Of a stretch of DNA of 64,000 nucleotides, positions 8,609 to 19,323 are shown piece after piece (position 1 is the stretch's first letter; each line of letters opens with the position of its first letter). This stretch comes from an uncultured Megasphaera sp. (lineage in GTDB: Bacteria; Bacillota; Negativicutes; Veillonellales; Megasphaeraceae): positions 62,001 through 126,000 of the forward strand of contig CAKPVJ010000001.1 in the NCBI GenBank assembly GCA_934193515.1, in the 5' to 3' direction. The translations under genes and the position numbers were made by a program. The notes under the pieces were generated by a model that was given only the letters and a program-made list of their open reading frames with translations, was not told the DNA's origin and made no database searches.

Positions 8609-10923
8609 TATGCTTTCACCAGTGCCTGAGCCAGCACTTCATCCATATGATGTACAAAGACAAATTCGACATCGTCTTTAACGGACTGCGGCACATCAGG
8701 CATATCCCGTTTATTTTCTTCCGGCAGCAGGATTTTTTTGATGCCGACACGATGAGCGGCAATTACTTTTTCCTTGACGCCGCCGATGGGAAGAACTGTA
8801 CCGCGCAATGTAATTTCACCGGTCATTGCCACATCATGATGAACCGGTTTGCCCGTCAGCGCAGACGCCAAGGCCGTCGCCATCGTAATTCCTGCAGACG
8901 GACCATCTTTAGGAATAGCGCCTTCCGGCAAATGAATGTGGAAATCATAATGGGTATAGAAATCATCCGGCAGGCCTAACGATTGAGCTCGGCTGCGAAT
9001 ATAGGTCACACCGGCTTCTGCCGATTCTTTCATGACATCACCGAGCTGTCCGGTCAATAACAAGTTGCCCTTCCCTTTGACAGCTACCGCTTCTGTTTCC
9101 AGTACTTCACCGCCGACCTGCGTCCACGCCAAACCAGTAACGAGTCCGACTTCATCTTTTTTGTTGAGTTTTGTCGGTAGGAATTTGACTGGTCCCAGCA
9201 GTGTTTCCAAATTTTTGACAGTAACGGTCATCGGCTTTTCTTCATCCAACAAAATAGACTTGCCGATTTTACGGCATACCGTACCAATCGTTTTTTCCAG
9301 CGTACGTACGCCGGATTCCCGCGTATACCCCTGCACGATGGCTTTCAACACCGCGTCAGAAAAACGGGCCTGACTTGCTTTCAAGCCATTTTCTTTGAGC
9401 TGTTTGGGAACCAAATACTGTTTGGCAATTTGTACTTTTTCTTCTTCTGTGTAGCTGGTAAAATCGATGATTTCCATGCGGTCCAGCAAGGGGCGCGGAA
9501 TATCACTGATCACATTGGCTGTCGTAATCCAAAATACTTTGGATAAATCAAAGGGGATTTCCAAGAAATGGTCACTAAATGTATTATTTTGTTCCGGATC
9601 TAATACTTCCAGCAGTGCCGCTGACGGATCACCGCGCATATCAGATGTCATCTTATCGACTTCATCGAGAAGAAATACTGGGTTCTTGACGCCTGCCTGC
9701 TTCATGCCGGAAATAATGCGGCCTGGCAGCGCCCCGATATACGTACGGCGATGGCCCCGAATTTCAGCTTCATCGCGTACGCCGCCCAAAGAAATGCGGA
9801 CATACTTACGGTTCATCGCTCTGGCGATAGAGCGGGCAATACTCGTCTTGCCGGTTCCCGGAGGCCCGACAAAGCAAAGGATAGGGCCTTTTAAACTGTG
9901 CGTCAGCTGTTTTACTGCCAAATATTCGATAATTCGTTCTTTGACTTTTTTCAAGCCGTAATGATCTTCATCCAGAACGCGCTGGGCTTCATTCAAATCG
10001 AGACGGTCTCTAGTTTCTTTTTTCCACGGCAGCGCCAACGCCCAATCCAAATAGGTGCGTATAATAGCGGATTCTGCCATCATCGGCGGCATGGAATCGA
10101 GGCGGTCTACTTCTTTGAGCAGGGCTTCTTCTATTTTTTTAGCCAGCTTCATCTTGCGGATTTTATCCCGCAGTTCCTGCATTTCTGTATCTTTATCGAC
10201 TTTATCGCCTAATTCTTCATGAATCGCTTTAATCTTTTCACGCAGATAATATTCTTTTTGCTGCTGGTCCAATTTTCCCCGGACTTCGGTATTCAGTTTG
10301 GATTCGAGTTCTGTAATTTCCAATTCTGTGTCCAGCAGGGACGCCATTCGTTCCAACCGGGCTTTGATGTCTATCGTTTCCAAAATCTGCTGCCGTGCAA
10401 CGATGCGAATTGGCAGCTGCAGTGCAGCAAAATCAGCCAGCACGCCCGGTTCTTCAATCGCGCGGGCTCTATCCATAATTTCATCACTGTTGCGAAGATT
10501 ATCCAGCCAGCTGCTGAACCGTTTGAATATAACGCGGCGCAGTGCTTCTTCCTGCACAGCATCGGTGCTTACTTCACTGACTTTAACACACGCCACTTCC
10601 AAATAATCTTTTTTTTCAGAAAATCCCTGCAGCTGCACACGGGATATCCCATCTACGAGAATACGGACTAATCCGCCGGGTAAACGGAGCAGCTGCTGTA
10701 TCTTGACGAGTGTACCAATCTGATATACATCATCAAAGCCCGGATTATCCACTTCTTCATCAACTTGAGTCGAAACGACCAGCATGCGGTCATGTTCCAT
10801 GGCATAATCGACAGCTGCTAATGATTTATCCCGACCGATGTCAATATGACTTACCAGTTTCGGGTATACGACAATCCCCCGCAATGGAATAAAGGGAACT
10901 GCCAAAATTGCGTTTTCATCCAT
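8608..10923 (-). CDS. lon: ATP-dependent protease Lon
   Basis: A 771-residue Lon protease with N-terminal substrate-binding domain and coiled coil (1-330), AAA+ module with Walker A GPPGTGKT at 353-360 and Walker B FLLDE at 417-421, and the C-terminal protease domain with catalytic Ser676 in PKDGPSAG and the Lys in GGVKEK about 43 residues later. The frame is open from 10959, but ATG 10923 (MDENAI) has a GAAGGTG ribosome site at good distance. It degrades damaged and regulatory proteins in the cytoplasm. A perfect hairpin separates it from clpX. Confidence 0.97.
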   Translation of the reverse strand: MDENAILAVPFIPLRGIVVYPKLVSHIDIGRDKSLAAVDYAMEHDRMLVVSTQVDEEVDNPGFDDVYQIGTLVKIQQLLRLPGGLVRILVDGISRVQLQGFSEKKDYLEVACVKVSEVSTDAVQEEALRRVIFKRFSSWLDNLRNSDEIMDRARAIEEPGVLADFAALQLPIRIVARQQILETIDIKARLERMASLLDTELEITELESKLNTEVRGKLDQQQKEYYLREKIKAIHEELGDKVDKDTEMQELRDKIRKMKLAKKIEEALLKEVDRLDSMPPMMAESAIIRTYLDWALALPWKKETRDRLDLNEAQRVLDEDHYGLKKVKERIIEYLAVKQLTHSLKGPILCFVGPPGTGKTSIARSIARAMNRKYVRISLGGVRDEAEIRGHRRTYIGALPGRIISGMKQAGVKNPVFLLDEVDKMTSDMRGDPSAALLEVLDPEQNNTFSDHFLEIPFDLSKVFWITTANVISDIPRPLLDRMEIIDFTSYTEEEKVQIAKQYLVPKQLKENGLKASQARFSDAVLKAIVQGYTRESGVRTLEKTIGTVCRKIGKSILLDEEKPMTVTVKNLETLLGPVKFLPTKLNKKDEVGLVTGLAWTQVGGEVLETEAVAVKGKGNLLLTGQLGDVMKESAEAGVTYIRSRAQSLGLPDDFYTHYDFHIHLPEGAIPKDGPSAGITMATALASALTGKPVHHDVAMTGEITLRGTVLPIGGVKEKVIAAHRVGIKKILLPEENKRDMPDVPQSVKDDVEFVFVHHMDEVLAQALVKA

Positions 10924-10943
10924 AGTATTCACCTTCTTTAATC

Positions 10944-10985
10944 TAAAAATAAAACTCATTTCTGGCTATGAGAAATGAGTTTTAT
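10944..10985 (-). terminator. Perfect 15-bp hairpin between clpX and lon
   Basis: ATAAAACTCATTTCT and its exact complement flank a seven-base loop, and the minus strand continues with TTTTTAG. It would terminate or reduce transcription from clpX into lon. The stem is AT-rich, so termination may be partial. Confidence 0.6.
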
Positions 10986-11006
10986 CGTCGTTCTATATCA
11001 TTCTTC

Positions 11007-12230
11007 TTATTTCAATACCAGTTCAGGTTCTGTTCCTTTAGTCACACAGTCTTCAGTGACAATGCACTGTTTTACGTCTGTACGGCTAGGAACATCAAAC
11101 ATGACATCCAGCATAATGCGTTCAATGATAGAGCGAAGACCGCGGGCACCGGTATTGCGGCGCAGTGCTTCTTTAGCAATCGCCTGCAGTGCTTCCGGCG
11201 TAAACTTCAGTTCTACGTCATCCATATCCAGCATTTTTTGGTACTGTTTGACAAGCGCATTTTTCGGTTCTGTCAGAATGTGTATCATGGCGTCTTCATC
11301 CAACGGATTCAACGTAACCAGTACAGGAAGACGGCCAATCAATTCTGGAATCAAGCCAAACTTCTGCAAGTCTGTCGGAATAATTTCCTTGAGCAGCGTT
11401 TCCATCGACTGTTCGGTTTTGGAATGAATATCTGCGCCAAACCCCATATTCTTATCGGTTGTACGATTTAAAATGGTTTTGTCGATGCCGTCAAACGCAC
11501 CGCCGCAAATAAATAAGATATTCGTCGTATCAATCTGCAGCATTTCCTGATGAGGATGCTTGCGTCCGCCCTGGGGCGGTACACCGGCAACCGTTCCTTC
11601 CAAAATCTTCAGCAAAGCCTGCTGGACGCCTTCACCGGATACATCCCGCGTAATAGACGGGTTTTCCGACTTACGGGCAATCTTATCGATTTCATCAATA
11701 TAGATAATACCGCGTTCTGCTTTGGCAATGTCATAATCCGCTGCCTGAATCAGCTTGAGCAGACAGTTTTCAACATCTTCACCGACATAGCCGGCTTCGG
11801 TAAGACTCGTTGCATCAGCAATAGCAAACGGAACATCGAGCAGACGGGCCAAGGTCTGAGCCAGCAATGTTTTGCCGCTGCCTGTAGGGCCTACCATGAT
11901 GATATTTGATTTCTGTAATTCTACATCTTCTACGACACTGTTGGTCTGCAGCCGTTTGTAATGATTGTACACTGCAACAGACAACGTCTTTTTGGCTGCT
12001 TCCTGACCAATGACGTATTCATCCAGCGTTTCTTTTATCTGGCGCGGCGTAGGCAGATCTTTCAGTTGGAAGTCAGAAGAAGCTTCCTGCTTTTCTTCTT
12101 CCATGATATGCTGCGCTACCGCTACGCATTCGTCGCAAATGTATACGCCCGGGCCGGCAATCAGTTTCTGTACTTCGCTTTGCGGGCGGCCGCAGAAACT
12201 GCATCTCGGTTCATCATTTCTATCTTTCAC
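11007..12230 (-). CDS. clpX: ATP-dependent Clp protease ATP-binding subunit ClpX
   Basis: A 407-residue ClpX. The N-terminal zinc-binding domain has Cys10, Cys13, Cys32 and Cys35. Walker A GPTGSGKT is at 115-122, Walker B is IIYIDEIDK, and an IGF-like ClpP-docking loop is replaced by the NMGFGAD region. ClpX unfolds substrates and feeds them to ClpP. It starts 24 bases after clpP in the usual tig-clpP-clpX order. Confidence 0.97.
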   Translation of the reverse strand: MKDRNDEPRCSFCGRPQSEVQKLIAGPGVYICDECVAVAQHIMEEEKQEASSDFQLKDLPTPRQIKETLDEYVIGQEAAKKTLSVAVYNHYKRLQTNSVVEDVELQKSNIIMVGPTGSGKTLLAQTLARLLDVPFAIADATSLTEAGYVGEDVENCLLKLIQAADYDIAKAERGIIYIDEIDKIARKSENPSITRDVSGEGVQQALLKILEGTVAGVPPQGGRKHPHQEMLQIDTTNILFICGGAFDGIDKTILNRTTDKNMGFGADIHSKTEQSMETLLKEIIPTDLQKFGLIPELIGRLPVLVTLNPLDEDAMIHILTEPKNALVKQYQKMLDMDDVELKFTPEALQAIAKEALRRNTGARGLRSIIERIMLDVMFDVPSRTDVKQCIVTEDCVTKGTEPELVLK

Positions 12231-12254
12231 TACGTCTTCCTCCTGTCCTTCCTA

Positions 12255-12854
12255 TCATTTTGCTTCGCCGTGAGGACGGACGAGAATTTCATCAATAAGA
12301 CCGTAGGCTTTTGCTTCTTCTGCCGTCATGAAATTGTCCCGTTCCGTATCCTTTTGGATGACTTCCAAGGGCTGTCCCGTATGTGCGGACAAGATGCCGT
12401 TTAATTCTTTACGCATACGTAAAATTTCACGGGCATGGATTTCAATTTCCGTAGCCTGGCCTTGTACGCCGCCTAAGGGCTGATGAATCATGACTTGTGA
12501 ATGAGGAAGAGCAAACCGCTTGCCTTTGGCACCGGCTGTCAGCAGGACCGAAGCCATGCTGGCAGCAGAGCCAATACAAATTGTCGATACGTCCGGTTTG
12601 ATGTACTGCATCGTATCGTAAATAGCCATGCCGGCAGTAACGACGCCGCCGGGGCTGTTAATATATAGATGAATATCCTTGTCAGGATCATCTGCTTCTA
12701 AAAATAAGAGTTGTGCTGTAACGATATTCGCTACGGTATCATCAATCGCGCCGCCCAAAAAGACGATGCGGTCTTTGAGCAAACGGGAATAAATATCATA
12801 GCTTCGTTCACCCTGCGCCGTCTGTTCGACGACAATGGGGACATACATACTCAT
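12255..12854 (-). CDS. clpP: ATP-dependent Clp protease proteolytic subunit ClpP
   Basis: A 199-residue ClpP with the complete Ser-His-Asp triad: Ser99 in GSAASM, His124 in MIHQP and Asp173 in RDNFM. The frame is open from 12863, but ATG 12854 (MSMYVP) has GGAGGTG six bases upstream. It forms the tetradecameric chamber that degrades proteins delivered by ClpX. It lies between tig and clpX. Confidence 0.97.
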   Translation of the reverse strand: MSMYVPIVVEQTAQGERSYDIYSRLLKDRIVFLGGAIDDTVANIVTAQLLFLEADDPDKDIHLYINSPGGVVTAGMAIYDTMQYIKPDVSTICIGSAASMASVLLTAGAKGKRFALPHSQVMIHQPLGGVQGQATEIEIHAREILRMRKELNGILSAHTGQPLEVIQKDTERDNFMTAEEAKAYGLIDEILVRPHGEAK

Positions 12855-12872
12855 AGAAAACACCTCCGGAGA

Positions 12873-14225
12873 TTACGCTTCCGGTTTTTCTTCAGCCTTT
12901 ACCTGTTCTACTTTAGGTTCGTCAGCTTTTTCATTTGTGTCAACAGCATTTTTCAAGATGAAGCTTGCTGCTTTTTTGCGGCCAACAGACTGAACAAGCA
13001 TCGGAACGCGATGTTCTTTCATAATAATTTTGTATACTTCTTTAGGATCTGCACCGAAGTTCTGTGCCATCGTAATGATTTCTGCCTGCAGGTCGATGTC
13101 TTTTACTTCGATGTTTTCAGCTTTAGCAATGGCTTCCAATACGAGATCCATCTTGACGTTTTCTTTTGCCGGTTCAGCATACTGTTCTTTCAATTTGTCC
13201 ATATCCTGACCCATGTATTTGAGATAATCGTCGAGATTCATGCGCTGTGTTTCCAATTTCATGGAAAGTTCTTCGATCATCTGGTCGATTTTGTCATCAA
13301 TCATGACCTGCGGAATATCTACTTCTGCATTATTGACAGCTGTTTTAAGGATTTCAGCATTGTATTTTTCTAAAGCCTGGAACGATGCTTTGGATTCCAA
13401 CCGTTTGCGGATATCTGCTTTCAGTTCGTCAACGCTGTCAAATTTGCCTGCTTCTTTAGCAAATTCATCGTTGATAGCCGGTAATTCGCTGCGTTTTACG
13501 TCGTTGACTTTAACGGCAAATACAGCTTCTTTGCCAGCGAGGGATTTTTCAAAGTAATCTTCCGGGAAAGTAACTTTGACGTCTTTTTCATCGCCTGCTT
13601 TGCAGCCAATCAGCTGATCTTCAAAGCCAGGAATGAAACTGCCGGAACCAATCTGGAGCGGATAAGATTTGCCTTCGCCGCCTTCAAAAGCTACGCCGTC
13701 AACGGTGCCTTTGAAATCGATAACTGCGAAGTCATCTTTTGCAATTTCAGTGCCTTCCGGTGCAACGACCATTTTAGCGTGCTGTTTCTGCAGGTTGGCT
13801 AATTCTTTGGATACATCTTCATCGCTGACAGCTACTTCGTCTTTAGCTGCTTTGATGCCTTTGTATTCACCGAGTTTTACTTCCGGTTTTTTCGTAATCG
13901 TTGCTTCGAATACAACATCTTTGCCTTTTTCGTCGCTGATTACTTTGATTTCCGGGTCAGTAACCGGAACAATTTTCTTTTCCTGCAGTGCATCACTGTA
14001 TGCTTTATTGGCAATCGCTTCAAAAACTTCCTGTTTGACAGCGTCTTTGCCCAAGAAGCTTTCCAACACCATGCGCGGTGCTTTGCCTTTACGGAAGCCC
14101 GGGATGTTTACTCTGCCTGCTAAGTTTTTGCAAGCTGCTGCTGCTGCTTTCGAAGCGTCTTTTGCAGGCACTTCAATGTGCAGGGTTACTTTGTGTTGGT
14201 CTACTTCATTAACTGTTACGTTCAT
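12873..14225 (-). CDS. tig: Trigger factor (ribosome-associated chaperone/prolyl isomerase)
   Basis: A 450-residue trigger factor: N-terminal ribosome-binding domain with the signature GFRKGKAPR near residues 44-52, an FKBP-type peptidyl-prolyl isomerase domain (about 150-245), and a long helical C-terminal domain. The extreme C-terminus is Glu/Lys-rich. It binds nascent chains at the exit tunnel. It leads the chaperone/protease row and has a clear promoter. Confidence 0.96.
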   Translation of the reverse strand: MNVTVNEVDQHKVTLHIEVPAKDASKAAAAACKNLAGRVNIPGFRKGKAPRMVLESFLGKDAVKQEVFEAIANKAYSDALQEKKIVPVTDPEIKVISDEKGKDVVFEATITKKPEVKLGEYKGIKAAKDEVAVSDEDVSKELANLQKQHAKMVVAPEGTEIAKDDFAVIDFKGTVDGVAFEGGEGKSYPLQIGSGSFIPGFEDQLIGCKAGDEKDVKVTFPEDYFEKSLAGKEAVFAVKVNDVKRSELPAINDEFAKEAGKFDSVDELKADIRKRLESKASFQALEKYNAEILKTAVNNAEVDIPQVMIDDKIDQMIEELSMKLETQRMNLDDYLKYMGQDMDKLKEQYAEPAKENVKMDLVLEAIAKAENIEVKDIDLQAEIITMAQNFGADPKEVYKIIMKEHRVPMLVQSVGRKKAASFILKNAVDTNEKADEPKVEQVKAEEKPEA

Positions 14226-14291
14226 TCTAAGTATGTCCTCCTTATGGGCCGTAGCCCTAAATTATCTCTAAAATACCATATTACGCTCTAC

Positions 14292-14320
14292 ATCATACCA
14301 CAAGTTTACATATTTTACAA
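14292..14320 (-). promoter_or_regulatory. Promoter of tig
   Basis: Minus-strand TTGTAA, 17-base spacer, TATGAT, about 65 bases upstream of the tig start. I saw no CtsR-type direct repeats around it. Confidence 0.6.
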
Positions 14321-14345
14321 TAAATATTTAAGATTACAGCACGGC

Positions 14346-14377
14346 AAAAAAACGACTCCCGAAGAAGCCGTTTTTTT
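14346..14377 (-). terminator. Terminator after pheT
   Basis: On the minus strand AAAAAACGGCT pairs with AGTCGTTTTTT around a TTCGG-containing loop, directly after the pheT stop. Confidence 0.7.
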
Positions 14378-14397
14378 ATATGCTATCCATTCACTGC

Positions 14398-16824
14398 TTA
14401 CCGCAGTTCGCAGTCCAGTTTTTCTTTCAAATCCTTGACAATCGCATCGACAGGAGCCTGAATGTCTGCATCGGTAAGCGTTCCTTCTTCCGAACGGAAT
14501 ACCAAGGAGTACGCCAGGCTCTTGAAGCCCTGCGGAACCTGTTTGCCCGTATACATATCAAAGAGGTGTACGGCTTCCAGATACTGCCCGCCGTCTGCTT
14601 TGATGACATCAATAATGGATTCGTTGGTTGTCGCAAGCGGTGCCAAAAATGCAAGGTCACGGCTGGAAGCCGGGAATTTGGCTACTTTATGGTAATCCGG
14701 AATCAAATTGATAAGCGGCAGGATTTCATTCATGTACATTTCAAATACATATACCGGACCTGCCACATCATAGTTGTCAATAGCTTTCGGATGGAGTTCG
14801 CCAAAACGGCAGAGGACTTTTCCATCTTTGACATACTGGGCAGCTTTGCCCGGATGAAGCGGTGCATAATCCGAAACTTCCAAATCAGCATGAATGCCCA
14901 AGCCTTCCAATACAGCTTCTACGATGCCCTTGACATCATAGAAATCATAGTTGGCAGCCTGTGCCGGCCATTGTGCCGTTGTCCGCTGACCATAGAGCAG
15001 CCCGGCTACATGATATTCCTGATTAGGAAGTTCCGTAACCGGCAGTTCTTTAGGCGCATAGACCGGTGCAATTTCGTAAATACCGACGGACGGGTTTTTA
15101 ACAGCCTGATTGCGGACCAATACATCCATCAGCGACGGAATCAATGTGGTGCGCATCAGCGGAAATTCTTCTGTAATCGGGTTGAGAATCGGCACAGCAT
15201 GATATACGGGGTCACCGTCTTTAAAGAGCAGTTTTTTCAGTGAATCAGGATGAACGAAGCTGAACGTTACGGTTTCATTCAAGCCGCTGCCGCTGAGAAT
15301 AGCTGAAATTTTTTCACCGACTTGATGATGGAATCCTTCTTCCCCTTTGGAGATATTGGACCATGGACGCGTAGACGGAATATTTTCATAGCCATAAATA
15401 CGTGCTACTTCTTCTGCAATATCCGGCATTTCCGTGCAGTCGCCGCGATAGGACGGAACGACAGCCGTAACGGTTTCACCGTCTTTTTCAATACCGAACT
15501 GCAGCGTTTCAAGCATATGAATCATCTGTTCTTCCGGAATATCCGTACCCAAGAAGTTGTTGACTTGTTTTGCCGTAAAGGAAATCTTTGTCGTTTCCTG
15601 CGGATGCGGGTACACATCGACAATCCCTTTGGCAACATCGCAGGCATTCATTTGCTGCAGGAGCTGGGCGCAGCGGTCCAACGAATGCAGGCAGCTGTGC
15701 GCATCCAAGCCGCGTTCAAACCGGCCGGACGCTTCAGAGCGAAGGCCTAACGAACGGCCTGTATGACGAATGCTGGAGCCTTTAAAGGAAGCGCATTCCA
15801 AAATAACCGTTTGGGTATCTGCCGTGACTTCTGAGTCATAGCCGCCCATAATGCCGGCAATGCAGCATGGTTTTTGGGAATCGGCAATAACGAGCATATT
15901 GTCGTTGAGTTTGCGGTCTACGCCGTCCAATGTCTTAATCGCTTCATCGGCATGCGCGCGGCGGGCAACGAGATGATGGTCTGCTACTTTGTCATAATCA
16001 TACGCATGAAGAGGAATGCCCAGTTCAATCATGACATAGTTGGTAACGTCAACGACGTTGTTAATCGGGCGAACGCCGGATTTGCGCAGACGCTGCTGCA
16101 TCCAGAGCGGCGATTTGCCGATTTTGACGTTGAGCAGCAAGCGAGCGGCGTACCGGCTGCATAAGTCTTCATCTTCAATAGCGACAGTTACTTTACCATC
16201 AATGGATTCATCACATTCTGTGACCTTGATATCCGGATAGGAAGCCTGTTTGTTGCTCAAAACAGCAAATTCACGGCTCAGGCCTACCATGGAGAAGCAG
16301 TCTGCCCGGTTTGGCGTCAATTCATATTCATAAACGACATCTCTGGCATCCAAATACTCTGCTGCATCGACGCCAATCGGCGTATCTTCTGGAAGAATCC
16401 AGATACCGTTGCGTTCTTCCGGCAAAAGCACACTGTCATCAAACCCAAGTTCATGAGCAGAGCAGAGCATGCCGTTGGACGGAACGCCGCGGAGCTTGGA
16501 GCGTTTAATTTTGACGCCGCCCGGCAGATGAGCACCGTGCACTGCGACCGGCACAATTTGACCTTCACGGACGTTTTTAGCGCCTGTAACGATTTGCAGC
16601 TGTTCACTGCCGACATCAATCTGGCAGACAACTAATTTATCCGCATCGGGATGTTTATCAATTTTTAAGATTTTACCGGTTACTACTTTTTTGATTTCGT
16701 TGCCCCAATATTCTACGTGTTCTACAGGAATACCGGCAACTGTCAGTGTATCAGCAAATTTCTGCAGATCTTGTGTCATATCGACATCTACATAATCCTG
16801 CATCCATTTTAAAGAACTTTTCAT
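14398..16824 (-). CDS. pheT: Phenylalanine--tRNA ligase beta subunit
   Basis: An 808-residue PheRS beta chain of normal length. The N-terminal tRNA-binding (EMAP-like) domain is at about 40-150, followed by B3/B4 editing domains, B5, the catalytic-like core, and the ferredoxin-fold anticodon-binding domain at the C-terminus (SRDLAFLAP). It pairs with PheS in an alpha2beta2 enzyme. It starts 12 bases after pheS and is in the same T-box-controlled operon. Confidence 0.97.
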   Translation of the reverse strand: MKSSLKWMQDYVDVDMTQDLQKFADTLTVAGIPVEHVEYWGNEIKKVVTGKILKIDKHPDADKLVVCQIDVGSEQLQIVTGAKNVREGQIVPVAVHGAHLPGGVKIKRSKLRGVPSNGMLCSAHELGFDDSVLLPEERNGIWILPEDTPIGVDAAEYLDARDVVYEYELTPNRADCFSMVGLSREFAVLSNKQASYPDIKVTECDESIDGKVTVAIEDEDLCSRYAARLLLNVKIGKSPLWMQQRLRKSGVRPINNVVDVTNYVMIELGIPLHAYDYDKVADHHLVARRAHADEAIKTLDGVDRKLNDNMLVIADSQKPCCIAGIMGGYDSEVTADTQTVILECASFKGSSIRHTGRSLGLRSEASGRFERGLDAHSCLHSLDRCAQLLQQMNACDVAKGIVDVYPHPQETTKISFTAKQVNNFLGTDIPEEQMIHMLETLQFGIEKDGETVTAVVPSYRGDCTEMPDIAEEVARIYGYENIPSTRPWSNISKGEEGFHHQVGEKISAILSGSGLNETVTFSFVHPDSLKKLLFKDGDPVYHAVPILNPITEEFPLMRTTLIPSLMDVLVRNQAVKNPSVGIYEIAPVYAPKELPVTELPNQEYHVAGLLYGQRTTAQWPAQAANYDFYDVKGIVEAVLEGLGIHADLEVSDYAPLHPGKAAQYVKDGKVLCRFGELHPKAIDNYDVAGPVYVFEMYMNEILPLINLIPDYHKVAKFPASSRDLAFLAPLATTNESIIDVIKADGGQYLEAVHLFDMYTGKQVPQGFKSLAYSLVFRSEEGTLTDADIQAPVDAIVKDLKEKLDCELR

Positions 16825-16836
16825 CGTTTATACCTC

Positions 16837-17862
16837 CTAGAACTGGTTCAAGAACCGCATATCATTTTCATAGAACAACCGCAAGTCATCAATGCCGTAT
16901 TTGAGCATGGCAATACGTTCTACGCCCATGCCAAAGGCAAAGGCACTGACTTCGTTGGGGTCATAGCCGTTCATGCGCAATACGTTGGGATTGGTCATGC
17001 CACAGCCCAGGATTTCCAGCCAGCCGGTGTGAGAGCAGACACGGCATCCTTTGCCGCCGCACATGACACAGGAAATATCGACTTCAGCACTCGGTTCCGT
17101 AAACGGGAAATAGCTGGCGCGGAACCGGACTTTTGTCTGCGGTCCGAAAATATCGCGGAGGAAGTCTTCCAGCATGCCTTTCAAGTCAGAAAAACGAATG
17201 TTTTTATCGACAATCATGCCTTCCATCTGATGGAATACCGGTGAATGCGTGGCGTCATAGTCGCAGCGGTATACTTTGCCCGGCGCAATGATTTTAAACG
17301 GTTCATTCGGTTTGTGAGCCTGCAGCGTACGTGCTTCCATACCGGAGGTATGCGTGCGCAGCAAAATATTATCGGTGACATACATGGAGTCCTGCATATC
17401 GCGGGCAGGATGATCTTCCGGCAGATTCAAGCATTGGAAGTTATAATAGTCGGATTCAATGTCCGGCCCTTCTACAATGGAAAATCCCATGCGCAGGAAC
17501 GATTCTTCCATCAGGCGGCGCGTCAAATGCAGGGGATGTTCATGCCCCAATACAGGTTTTCTGCCCGGAAGCGTAATGTCTATTTTTTCGGACTGGATTT
17601 TTTGTTCCAATTCCCGTTCTTTCAATTCTTCCATTTTGGCTTTTAATTCTTCTTCAATGACGCCGCGCGCCGAATTGACCAGCTGTCCTACTTTCGGCCG
17701 TTCTTCTTTAGAAAGCGTCTTCAATTCTTTCATAATCGACGTTAATTCGCCTTTTTTGCCTAAGTATTTGACACGAATATCTTGTACATCCTGTAAGGCC
17801 TGGCTGGCAGCGAGTTGTTCACTGACGGCCGTTTTGATAGCCTCAATCTTATCATTGATCAT
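16837..17862 (-). CDS. pheS: Phenylalanine--tRNA ligase alpha subunit
   Basis: A 341-residue PheRS alpha chain: N-terminal coiled coil (1-90) and class II catalytic core with motif 2 around FHQMEG and motif 3 [11 protein letters not shown] Cys-rich stretch [12 protein letters not shown] (around residues 268-279) suggests a small metal site, seen in some bacterial PheS. GGAGG lies ten bases before the start. Transcription is governed by the T-box leader upstream. Confidence 0.97.
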   Translation of the reverse strand: MINDKIEAIKTAVSEQLAASQALQDVQDIRVKYLGKKGELTSIMKELKTLSKEERPKVGQLVNSARGVIEEELKAKMEELKERELEQKIQSEKIDITLPGRKPVLGHEHPLHLTRRLMEESFLRMGFSIVEGPDIESDYYNFQCLNLPEDHPARDMQDSMYVTDNILLRTHTSGMEARTLQAHKPNEPFKIIAPGKVYRCDYDATHSPVFHQMEGMIVDKNIRFSDLKGMLEDFLRDIFGPQTKVRFRASYFPFTEPSAEVDISCVMCGGKGCRVCSHTGWLEILGCGMTNPNVLRMNGYDPNEVSAFAFGMGVERIAMLKYGIDDLRLFYENDMRFLNQF

Positions 17863-17887
17863 CTTATAGAATCCTCCTCTTCATACT

Positions 17888-18131
17888 AAAAAAGACTTCC
17901 GCCCCTGCAAGGGGCGAAAGTCTGGTTTCGCGGTACCACCCTAATTGTGTCTCATTCATTCTGTAACGGGAACTCCCGTCCAGCCTACTCCGTTCAGCCG
18001 AAAAGCTCCAAAGTGAACCGTATACCTTATCTGATGCGCAGCTCTCAATCCACGGCTGCGGTTCCCTGTCTTCAGATGTCCAGCATATACTCTCTTTTTC
18101 ATCGCCAAATATAGAGTCACAATGCGTGACT
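17888..18131 (-). promoter_or_regulatory. T-box leader (tRNA-Phe sensing) of pheST
   Basis: The minus strand carries the T-box core AGGGTGGTACCGCG (17929-17942), followed by a terminator with a GACTTTCGCCCC stem and T-run (17888-17922). Upstream are a long stem I with a GAGAGTA-type start and the likely specifier TTC (18015-18017, Phe codon) in its 3' side. Uncharged tRNA-Phe would bind the specifier and the T-box bulge, melt the terminator and allow pheST expression. The T-box core and terminator are certain; the specifier was assigned by eye. Confidence 0.92.
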
Positions 18132-18137
18132 GTTTAT

Positions 18138-18166
18138 ATTGTATCAGTATAATGTCTTATTTGCAA
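18138..18166 (-). promoter_or_regulatory. Promoter of pheST, inside the end of the acyl-CoA dehydrogenase gene
   Basis: Minus-strand TTGCAA, 17-base spacer, TACAAT. The -35 and spacer are the last codons of the upstream dehydrogenase gene, and the -10 begins just after its stop. Confidence 0.6.
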
Positions 18167-19283
18167 TAACTAAACGCTGAATTTGGTTTGTGCCTTCATA
18201 AATCTGCATGATTTTAGCATCGCGCATATATTTTTCAACAGGATATTCTTTAATGTATCCATAGCCGCCCATGACCTGTACTGCATTGGTCGTTACCTGC
18301 ATGGCTACGTCAGACGCATTGCATTTGGCAATTGCTGCTTCGCGGCTGAATTCCATGCCCTGATCTTTCATCCAGCAGGCACGATGTACCAACAGACGAG
18401 CACCTTCTACCTGCATGGCCATATCGGCAATCATGCTCTGTACCATCTGGAAGGAGGCAATCGGTTTATCAAACTGTACGCGGACTTTTGCGTATTCGCA
18501 GCAAGCGCGGAACGCTGCTTCAGCAATCCCTACCGATACGGCACCGACAAACGGACGAGCCGCATCCAACGTATTCATAGCAATGCGGAAGCCCTGGCCT
18601 TCGCGGCCCAAGCGGTTTTCTACCGGTACATAGCAGTCCTGGAAAATAAGTTCCGTCGTATTGGAAGCACGAATGCCCATTTTATTTTCAGCTTTGCCTA
18701 CAGTAAAGCCCGGTGTACCCTTGCGGATGATAAATGCTGTCAAGCCGCGAATACCGCCTGTTTTGCGGGTATTGGCAAATACAACAAAGACTTCTGCCAA
18801 CGCGCCGTTAGTAATGAAGCATTTTGTACCGTTTAATATATAGCCCTTGCCGTCTTCGGTTTTGACAGCACGCGTAGAAACAGAGCCGGCATCTGAGCCT
18901 GTGCCCGGTTCTGTCAAGGCAAAGGCTGCCAGATTATCCTGGTTGATAATATCAAAGTACCGTTTTTTCTGGTCGTCGTTGCCGGCAATAATGACCGGAT
19001 ACGAAGCCAAGGCATTGGCAGCGACTGTCGTAGCTACACCGGCACAGCCCTTCCCTAATTCTTCATAAATGGCTGCAATCGTAATGGCATCTAAGCCGGC
19101 GCCGCCGAATTCTTCCGGAATCGCTACGCCCAACAGACCCTGAGCTGCTAATTTTTCCAACAATCCTTCATGAAGCTTTCCCGTTTCATCCATTTCTCCT
19201 GCATACGGGACAATTTCCTTTTCTACCAAATCGCGAACAACTTTAATAATTTCTTTCTGTTCGTCATTATAGGCAAAATCCAT
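18144..19283 (-). CDS. Acyl-CoA dehydrogenase
   Basis: A 379-residue FAD-dependent acyl-CoA dehydrogenase of short-chain type. The family pattern is complete: N-terminal helical domain, the FALTEPGTGSD signature, the beta domain, and the C-terminal QVMGGYGYIKEYPVEKYMRDAKI block followed by YEGTN, whose Glu is the catalytic base. It could oxidise short or branched acyl-CoAs, or act as an enoyl-CoA reductase with electron-transfer flavoprotein, as butyryl-CoA dehydrogenase does; the substrate cannot be read from sequence. No etfAB is adjacent. Two thioesterases lie upstream on the same strand. Confidence 0.93.
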   Translation of the reverse strand: MDFAYNDEQKEIIKVVRDLVEKEIVPYAGEMDETGKLHEGLLEKLAAQGLLGVAIPEEFGGAGLDAITIAAIYEELGKGCAGVATTVAANALASYPVIIAGNDDQKKRYFDIINQDNLAAFALTEPGTGSDAGSVSTRAVKTEDGKGYILNGTKCFITNGALAEVFVVFANTRKTGGIRGLTAFIIRKGTPGFTVGKAENKMGIRASNTTELIFQDCYVPVENRLGREGQGFRIAMNTLDAARPFVGAVSVGIAEAAFRACCEYAKVRVQFDKPIASFQMVQSMIADMAMQVEGARLLVHRACWMKDQGMEFSREAAIAKCNASDVAMQVTTNAVQVMGGYGYIKEYPVEKYMRDAKIMQIYEGTNQIQRLVIANKTLY

Positions 19284-19323
19284 ATCTGCTAACCAACCTT
19301 CCGTTTTTTAACCATAATTCCAA

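Noticed and set aside
14380..15243. 287-codon plus-strand open frame inside pheT
   Set aside because: Antisense shadow; pheT is intact and conserved.
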